Positions 30,441 to 34,453 of a stretch of 34,453 bases of DNA are shown here, one piece after another. The stretch spans positions 1 to 34,453 of the forward strand of contig NZ_WPCE01000008.1 in assembly GCF_009742825.1 (NCBI RefSeq). Direction: 5' to 3'. The notes under the pieces were generated by a model. That model ran no database searches. It saw nothing but the letters and a program-made list of their open reading frames with translations, and was not told the origin of the DNA. This DNA is from Halorubrum sp. CBA1125 (lineage in GTDB: Archaea > Halobacteriota > Halobacteria > Halobacteriales > Haloferacaceae). The stretch's first letter is position 1. Each line of letters opens with the position of its first letter. Both the position numbers and the translations under genes were made by a program.

Positions 30441-30840
30441 GACTCAGCCCCACGGGATAAATGATGCTACAATCGTGGTGTAAAAGAGATATATTTGAGA
30501 AACGGATTAGGAAGCCACCTGTGTCACTGTGAACTCCATCACCCACTTGATAGGATGGGTGCACCACCGAATGGCACGAGTTCTTGAACGTCTGTTGCTC
30601 AATGTCTCGTATTAATTTCGACGCCTATGTCTCGACCTGCGCCGTTGCTACGATCTTGTCCGTCTTGAGGTCGAGAGGTCGTCGGACCGGCTACGGGGAC
30701 GAGGGTAAGCGAATGACGCATGGCTCTTTCGGCGGCACTCCGTACCGAAGCTACACAAGACGTCGCGGTCAATATGTTCTGTAAGAAGTACGGAGCTCTT
30801 CTTAAGGAATGGTACGAAACAGGGACGATACTCAGTCACC
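30441..30840. other. Intergenic region with no intact gene
   Basis: A 400-bp stretch. CACCCA-CTTGATAGGA-TGGGTG (about 30541-30562) is a 6-bp inverted repeat in the upstream region of the DUF389 gene. Short open frames exist (for example EATQDVAVNMFCKKYGALLKEW near 30750) but have no start, family match or partner. The 3' end merges into the P-type ATPase remnant at about 30835. It looks like decayed gene sequence. Confidence 0.4.
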
Positions 30841-31170
30841 GTGGTCCCGGCCGACCTGCGGGTGGTAGACCCCTCAAGACTTCAGGTAGACGAGTCAGCT
30901 CTCACTGGCGAATCCGTCCCCGTCGGGAAGACGAGCGAGCCCCTAAATGATGACGTGCCCCTCGCCGAGCGCGAGAACATGCTTTACAAAGGGACGTACC
31001 TGACGCGGGGAACCGCAATAGCAGTCGTCGTCGCCACGGGCCCGGACACGAAATTGGGGCAGATATCAGCATTGCTCCAAGAGACAGGTGAAAAGAAGAC
31101 GCCACTCCAGGAGAAGCTCGACGAGCTAGGACAGAAGCTCGTTCCATTACTCCTCGTGGTGGAGGGGTGA
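30841..31170 (+). pseudogene. Cation-transporting P-type ATPase, A-domain fragment
   Basis: VVPADLRVVDPSRLQVDESALTGESVPVGKTSEPLND and ENMLYKGTYLTRGTAIAVVVATGPDTKLGQISALLQE match the actuator domain (TGES motif) of Ca2+/cation-transporting P2-type ATPases, up to the next transmembrane helix (KLDELGQKLVPLLLVV). About 110 of roughly 850-900 residues remain. Both ends are lost: the 5' end at about 30835 and the 3' end at 31165, where the frame stops within 30 bases of the next gene start. The Asp-phosphorylation site (DKTGT) is absent, so it is dead. Confidence 0.85.
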
Positions 31171-31193
31171 GGGGATTCAATCCTCTCGTGGTA

Positions 31194-31451
31194 ATGATGG
31201 AAGATACACCAGACCGATCTGGAGGAGAGATTTCTAGTCCACAGAGAGGCGATTTGACGAGAATCGAGCGACTGGAGTGGCATCTCACCACTGCTTTGGC
31301 AAGTGCTGAAGCAGCGGACACAAAGGCTCATCTCCGACAGACACTTGCCGAGTGCCAAGACCTCCCGCCGGCACCACTCATTGAGTGTCCGCTCTGTGGA
31401 AAAGTCGGCCTGCCAGAGCGTATCCAATCCCACGAGTGTCGACAGTCGTAG
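31194..31451 (+). CDS. Small C2H2-like zinc-finger protein of plasmid type
   Basis: An 85-residue protein, predicted helical for residues about 20-60 (TRIERLEWHLTTALASAEAADTKAHLRQTLAEC), then PLIECPLCGKVGLPERIQSHEC, a Cx2C...HxC knuckle. The start is ATG 31194 or the adjacent in-frame ATG 31197. It is first in a co-oriented set of plasmid-type genes that continues to the end of the window. No SD is seen. It begins 24 bases after the ATPase fragment ends. Function is unknown; nucleic-acid or protein binding is plausible from the knuckle. Confidence 0.7.
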   Translation: MMEDTPDRSGGEISSPQRGDLTRIERLEWHLTTALASAEAADTKAHLRQTLAECQDLPPAPLIECPLCGKVGLPERIQSHECRQS

Positions 31452-31456
31452 CGTCG

Positions 31457-31517
31457 TTTTTTTGCGCCCCAATGGGTGGAGGCGCAGACCAGAACACATC
31501 GCGCCTTCGGAGTACAT
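31457..31517 (+). promoter_or_regulatory. T-tract plus hairpin intergenic module, copy B
   Basis: T7 at 31457-31463 is followed by GCGCC (31464-31468), a CCAATGGG centre, and GGCGC (31481-31485). The next start codon is at 31518. It lies 6 bases after the stop of the C2H2-like gene. Confidence 0.6.
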
Positions 31518-32675
31518 ATGAAAGACCCAGAGACAGCCACGGTCTTCGCAGGCCTCGATAGACGTACCGACACCGAACTCCCCGAGTGGTACGCCGAACA
31601 ACACGGTAGTCCTGAACCAATCAGCTTCAGTGCGGCGATTCGAGAACTCCCACAGGCAATCGATACAGCAGTCGCGTATCGCAACCCGTACAGCGACGAG
31701 TGGGTCGAAACCGAGCGGTTCAACGCAATCGTCGAGCCGTCGCGGTTACGAACAGAAGCAGACGGCGACACCGGGACGGAGTCACTATTTCACATCCCGA
31801 CTGACTCCTACTCGATCATCAACCCGGTCGACGTCTACGGGCCGCTGGAGGAGGTCCTCCGCGAGGAGACCATCGACGGGACGCCGCTGGGCGAGGTGAT
31901 GTTCGGCGAGATTCGGCGCTACCGGGGTGGCGGCGAGGTCCACATGGACATCATGTTCGACGGCCTCGAGGTGCGACTCCCCGGCCGGTTGGACCCGATC
32001 ACGATGGGCGTCACGTCGGGCTACGACTTCTTCGGCGAGCACGCCGTCTACGTGGGGGGGTTCGCTCAAGACGGGTACTGTTCGAACACGATGCGCTCGC
32101 TCACCGACAAGGAGGTCATCAAACACGTCGGCGACGTGCGGAACTTCCGGACCTGGTGGGAAGAGCTCCTCGCACAGGTCGAACTCGTCGCCGACGACCT
32201 CTTCGAGTTCATCCGGGACGCTCAGGACATCGAGCTCGACTTCTCGGAACTCCCGTTCACCGTCACGGAGTTCTACACCCTGCTGGGCTTCCCGGACTAC
32301 CTGGCCGAGCGTGCCGCCGGCGATGCAGAAGCCAATGCGGCGTCTCCCTTCGAGATCGACATGTGGACGCTGCATTCCGGCGCAACGTACGCGCTCACCC
32401 ACTTCTTCCAGGGGAAAGAAGGGGCGTCTCTCGATCAGTACGTTCGGATCGCCAACGACATTCTGTTCAACCCGGAAGGCACGATCGAGCGCATCGAGCA
32501 GGCGTACGAGCAGCAGTTAGAGGCGGACGGAGACGACGGGTCGCAGGCCTCGCTGGAGGGTGAACGAGCGCTGGCGAGCATCGAGCGCGTCAGCGACGAC
32601 CTGCAGGAGAAAGTCGAACAGTTCGAAGAACGTGAAGACGCGCTGCGTGAGCGGTTCCAAGAGGCGATGGCCTGA
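31518..32675 (+). CDS. Haloarchaeal plasmid-type protein, DUF932-like
   Basis: A 385-residue acidic protein. The layout resembles DUF932 plasmid/phage-type proteins: ELPQAIDTAVAYRNPYSDEWVETERFNAIVEPSRL, FHIPTDSYSIINPVDVYGPLEEVLREETI, GEVHMDIMFDGLEVRLPG, MGVTSGYDFFGEHAVYVGGFAQDGYCSNTMRSLTDKEVIKHVGDV, then an all-helical C-terminus with a coiled coil (ASIERVSDDLQEKVEQFEEREDALRERFQEAM). I assign the family from overall pattern and am unsure of it. DUF932 function is unknown; such genes sit on plasmids and phages. ATG 31518 (MKDPETATVFAGLD) follows the hairpin module; an earlier in-frame start at 31476 would lie in the module. Confidence 0.65.
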   Translation: MKDPETATVFAGLDRRTDTELPEWYAEQHGSPEPISFSAAIRELPQAIDTAVAYRNPYSDEWVETERFNAIVEPSRLRTEADGDTGTESLFHIPTDSYSIINPVDVYGPLEEVLREETIDGTPLGEVMFGEIRRYRGGGEVHMDIMFDGLEVRLPGRLDPITMGVTSGYDFFGEHAVYVGGFAQDGYCSNTMRSLTDKEVIKHVGDVRNFRTWWEELLAQVELVADDLFEFIRDAQDIELDFSELPFTVTEFYTLLGFPDYLAERAAGDAEANAASPFEIDMWTLHSGATYALTHFFQGKEGASLDQYVRIANDILFNPEGTIERIEQAYEQQLEADGDDGSQASLEGERALASIERVSDDLQEKVEQFEEREDALRERFQEAMA

Positions 32676-32706
32676 CGCCGCGGCGATGATGTAGTCGTCT
32701 GTTCTG

Positions 32707-32741
32707 TTTTTCTCGCCCTCGAGGGGTGGAGGGCTACCGAG
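32707..32741 (+). promoter_or_regulatory. T-tract plus hairpin intergenic module, copy C
   Basis: T5 at 32707-32711, then GCCCTC (32715-32720), loop GAGGGGTG, and GAGGGC (32729-32734), a perfect 6-bp stem. ATG follows at 32742. The loop is purine-rich and includes GGGGTGGAGGG, which overlaps an SD-like sequence. Confidence 0.6.
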
Positions 32742-32963
32742 ATGGAACAGTCCACGATTAGCGACGGGAGTGACGACGAATTCCCACCTGAGAAGCGTCT
32801 TGAAGCACCGAATTACCGATAGGTCAAGGCCGGTATCGCGACGATCCCGGATATGGAAATCCTCCAAGAGTGTGTTGCCTACGAGAACGCCCACCAGAAT
32901 CGGACGCAGATCCTGCGCCGGCTCAAGTGGAAGGCTGAAGAGCTCCGTGAGGGCGAAGAGTAA
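32742..32963 (+). pseudogene. Small plasmid-type gene with internal amber codon
   Basis: The ATG at 32742 opens 26 codons (MEQSTISDGSDDEFPPEKRL, then EAPNYR), then TAG (32820-32822), and the same frame continues VKAGIATIPDMEILQECVAY, ENAHQNRTQILRRLKWKAEE, LREGEE and TAA at 32961-32963. Reading through gives 73 residues. The second part is clearly protein-like (helical, haloarchaeal). A CAG to TAG change in PNYRQVKAG would explain the stop. If it is not a pseudogene, translation could restart at ATG 32856 (MEILQECV). Function is unknown. Confidence 0.6.
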
Positions 32964-32972
32964 GCTCTGTTC

Positions 32973-33014
32973 TTAACCAACATATTCCGCGTGAGTTCCC
33001 CTATTGGTGGTTAA
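32973..33014. repeat. Inverted repeat
   Basis: TTAACCA (32973-32979) and TGGTTAA (33008-33014) form a 7-bp inverted repeat with a 28-bp loop, between the amber-interrupted gene and the next T-tract module. It may be a terminator or protein-binding site; symmetry is the only evidence. Confidence 0.3.
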
Positions 33015-33029
33015 CCCGCTGTGCCTCGG

Positions 33030-33086
33030 TTTTTCGGGCCCCTGAATGGGTGCGGGGCAGCCAGCAGCGACCTCGCGAGCCCAATC
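33030..33086 (+). promoter_or_regulatory. T-tract plus hairpin intergenic module, copy D
   Basis: T5 at 33030-33034, then CGG, GCCCC (33038-33042), loop TGAATGGGTGC, and GGGGC (33054-33058), a perfect 5-bp stem. The next start codon is at 33087. Confidence 0.6.
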
Positions 33087-34088
33087 ATGTCCCTCGATTT
33101 GAGTACAGACTCCAGCACGGCTAGCGACATCGCTGCCGCCAGACAAGCAGACCATATAGCGTTCCTTCATCGAGCTCCATTCGCGGCTGATGCTCTAGCT
33201 CTCGGATTTCTTCCCGGGTTTCGGGAAGACTGTGGGTATCAAGCAGACCAGTACCTGAACCTCGAGATGCCTGTCGGGATGCTCGACAACGACTTCCGGA
33301 ATCCCGACCTGGAGCGGTTCGTCGAGCGATTCTTCGAGCACGAGCCTCGGGTCGGTGTCATCGGCGACATCTACGAACCAACTGACGTCGACGCCCACGT
33401 CGCTGCTGCTCGTGAGATCCAAGCGAGCTATCCCGAGGCCGAGCTCATCGTCGTTCCGAAGTCCCAGGCGGTAATCGACGCGATACCCGAGACCCTCGTC
33501 CTCGGGTATTCACGGGGATACGCCGACCGCCTGGCCCACGAGTTCTCTGACCCAGCCGATTGGAGGGGGCGGCGCGTCCACATCCTCGGTGGGAGTCCGC
33601 CCAAGCAGCTCGACGCCATTCGACAGTTGACCCGACCGACACTCACGGACGAGCCACCAGCCGACATCGTCGGCGTCGACTGGAACGGGCTGCATCGCGG
33701 CGCGCAGTTCGGCGAGTTCTGGACGGCCGACGGCTGGGACGACAGCGGTCGCGACGCCGACCACGTCACCGTGCGAAAGACGGTGCGCCACAGCCTCGCT
33801 CGCGTCCGTGAGTTTTGGAGGACCCACGGAATCTGGCCCGAAACGACACCGCAAAACGAGGGACTCAACGTCCAGTACGAGGGACCGAGTCCAGCCGATC
33901 TCGAGGACGCCGCCTGTACCGAGTGCGGGACGAACGTCTGGCGAACTCGCCGCGGCCCGTACGTCGCCGAATACGATACCGGCGCAATCTGTGGATACTG
34001 CAGCTACGAGTGCTACTTCAGCCACCGTCATCGGAATAACCTGGAGGAGATCGCCGGCGAGCAGAGCGTCTACCTCCCGCCGGCGTGA
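33087..34088 (+). CDS. Haloarchaeal hypothetical protein (DUF6610-like) with C-terminal zinc knuckle
   Basis: A 333-residue protein. The N-terminal two thirds look like a TIM-barrel-like or nucleotide-binding alpha/beta domain: HEPRVGVIGDIYEPTDVDAHVAAAREIQASYPEAELIVVPKSQAVIDAIPETLVLGYSRGYADRL and RRVHILGGSPPKQLDAIRQL. The C-terminus (CTECGTNVWRTRRGPYVAEYDTGAICGYCSYECYFSHRH) has CxxC...CxxCxxxC, a likely zinc site. I recall similar entries as DUF6610; function is unknown. A distant resemblance to tRNA-guanine transglycosylase-type barrels is possible but not demonstrated. ATG 33087 (MSLDLSTDSS) follows hairpin module D. Confidence 0.65.
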   Translation: MSLDLSTDSSTASDIAAARQADHIAFLHRAPFAADALALGFLPGFREDCGYQADQYLNLEMPVGMLDNDFRNPDLERFVERFFEHEPRVGVIGDIYEPTDVDAHVAAAREIQASYPEAELIVVPKSQAVIDAIPETLVLGYSRGYADRLAHEFSDPADWRGRRVHILGGSPPKQLDAIRQLTRPTLTDEPPADIVGVDWNGLHRGAQFGEFWTADGWDDSGRDADHVTVRKTVRHSLARVREFWRTHGIWPETTPQNEGLNVQYEGPSPADLEDAACTECGTNVWRTRRGPYVAEYDTGAICGYCSYECYFSHRHRNNLEEIAGEQSVYLPPA

Positions 34089-34100
34089 CTTCGTGACCTG

Positions 34101-34159
34101 TTTTTCGTGCCCCCAGAGAGGGCGAGGGCTCCTTCGAGAGCCCTCAGAGGTGACTTCCA
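34101..34159 (+). promoter_or_regulatory. T-tract plus hairpin intergenic module, copy E, with SD
   Basis: T5 at 34101-34105, then GCCC (34109-34112) and GGGC (34126-34129) with purine-rich loop. A second hairpin follows: GGGCTC-CTTCGA-GAGCCC (34127-34144). GAGGTGA at 34147-34153 is a strong SD for the GTG start at 34160. Confidence 0.6.
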
Positions 34160-34453
34160 GTGAGTCAACAACAGAGTCCCGACAACGTCTCGATCGACGA
34201 AATCCCGGTCGATATCGACAACACGCAATCAGCGGAGGTCGATTCCGCCGACGTCCCCGACGAAATCGAGTCTATCACCCGTTGGCTCGCCGGTGAGCAG
34301 CCGCCGACGAATCCGCTGGTCGTGCTGAAAGCGGCCCGGTGGTGGTACATTCACGGCAAGGGCGGGACAGATCCCGCCTTCCAGTGGGCCATCGAGTGGG
34401 CGCGTCACCTTGCGACCGACACGCCTAGCGACATCGAGCGGTTCGACGAGTTC
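34160..34453 (+). CDS. Hypothetical plasmid-type protein (3' end outside window)
   Basis: GTG 34160 is preceded by GAGGTGA (34147-34153) and opens 98 codons to the window end: VSQQQSPDNVSIDEIPVDID, then NTQSAEVDSADVPDEIESIT, RWLAGEQPPTNPLVVLKAAR, WWYIHGKGGTDPAFQWAIEW and ARHLATDTPSDIERFDEF. The first 40 residues are acidic and disordered; the rest is helical with several Trp. I do not recognise the family. The upstream hairpin module and orientation group it with the preceding plasmid-type genes. Confidence 0.7.
   Translation, partial: MSQQQSPDNVSIDEIPVDIDNTQSAEVDSADVPDEIESITRWLAGEQPPTNPLVVLKAARWWYIHGKGGTDPAFQWAIEWARHLATDTPSDIERFDEF

Noticed and set aside
1..34453. CRISPR array, tRNA, rRNA, integrase or Rep gene
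   Set aside because: Looked for regularly spaced direct repeats and characteristic RNA or protein signatures on both strands; none seen.

Overview
The window comes from a halophilic archaeon (class Halobacteria). Nearly every product is rich in Asp and Glu and poor in Lys, codons favour G/C at the third position, and several products belong to families typical of haloarchaea: bat-like histidine kinases with an RHNVRNE-type H-box, short wHTH regulators, DUF389/TIGR00341 proteins, tandem UspA proteins and DUF3179. I cannot assign a genus. The many broken genes, IS6-type debris and plasmid-type hypothetical genes suggest a plasmid, megaplasmid or integrated element rather than core chromosome. 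I see no tRNA, rRNA, CRISPR array, integrase or replication initiator.

Layout. 1-2 kb: the tail of a gene entering from the left, a truncated haemoglobin, IS6-family transposase debris, a small wHTH protein, a decayed zinc-ribbon gene and an intact small Cys4 protein. 2.1-5.1 kb: a GAF-PAS histidine kinase abutting a 3'-truncated DsbA-like gene, then a frameshifted aspartoacylase-type gene. 5.2-6.6 kb: a divergent RimK ATP-grasp/RimB-like protease fusion, with two palindromes in the shared promoter. 6.8-13.2 kb: a sulfur/redox block with a zinc-ribbon HTH regulator, a TauE exporter, a 4-TM protein, a thioredoxin-reductase-like flavoprotein, a peroxiredoxin, an NAD(P)HX epimerase, a DUF3179 protein and a small zinc ribbon. 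13.3-16.1 kb: a large REC-PAS-GAF-GAF-PAS histidine kinase broken by one base in an A7 run. 16.3-22.2 kb: a compact four-gene operon in which two consecutive, unrelated enzymes (a ThDP enzyme and an FMN glutamate-synthase-like enzyme) each carry an N-terminal Rieske domain, followed by an M20 peptidase and a second TauE exporter. 22.1-24.7 kb: two HTH regulators, an ABM monooxygenase and a HEAT-redoxin fusion. 24.9-25.85 kb: fragments of a GST and a cation antiporter. 26.1-30.4 kb: an SLC13/TrkA-C permease, a tandem UspA protein and a DUF389 membrane protein. 30.4-31.2 kb: P-type ATPase debris. 31.2 kb to the end: a co-oriented series of plasmid-type genes separated by a repeated T-tract plus hairpin module.

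The most interesting unit is the 16.3-22.2 kb operon. Two Rieske-fused redox/carboligase-type enzymes, a peptidase or deacylase and a sulfite/sulfonate-type exporter look like a self-contained catabolic pathway, possibly for an N- and S-containing organic compound; this is inference. The second is the RimK-RimB fusion facing an aspartoacylase-type hydrolase, which resembles peptide-tagging gene sets. The third is the intergenic T-tract/hairpin module, found five times (four in the right-hand block, one upstream of the small Cys4 gene at 1.6 kb). It suggests the two ends of the window once belonged to one plasmid-type backbone with the 2-31 kb cargo between them.
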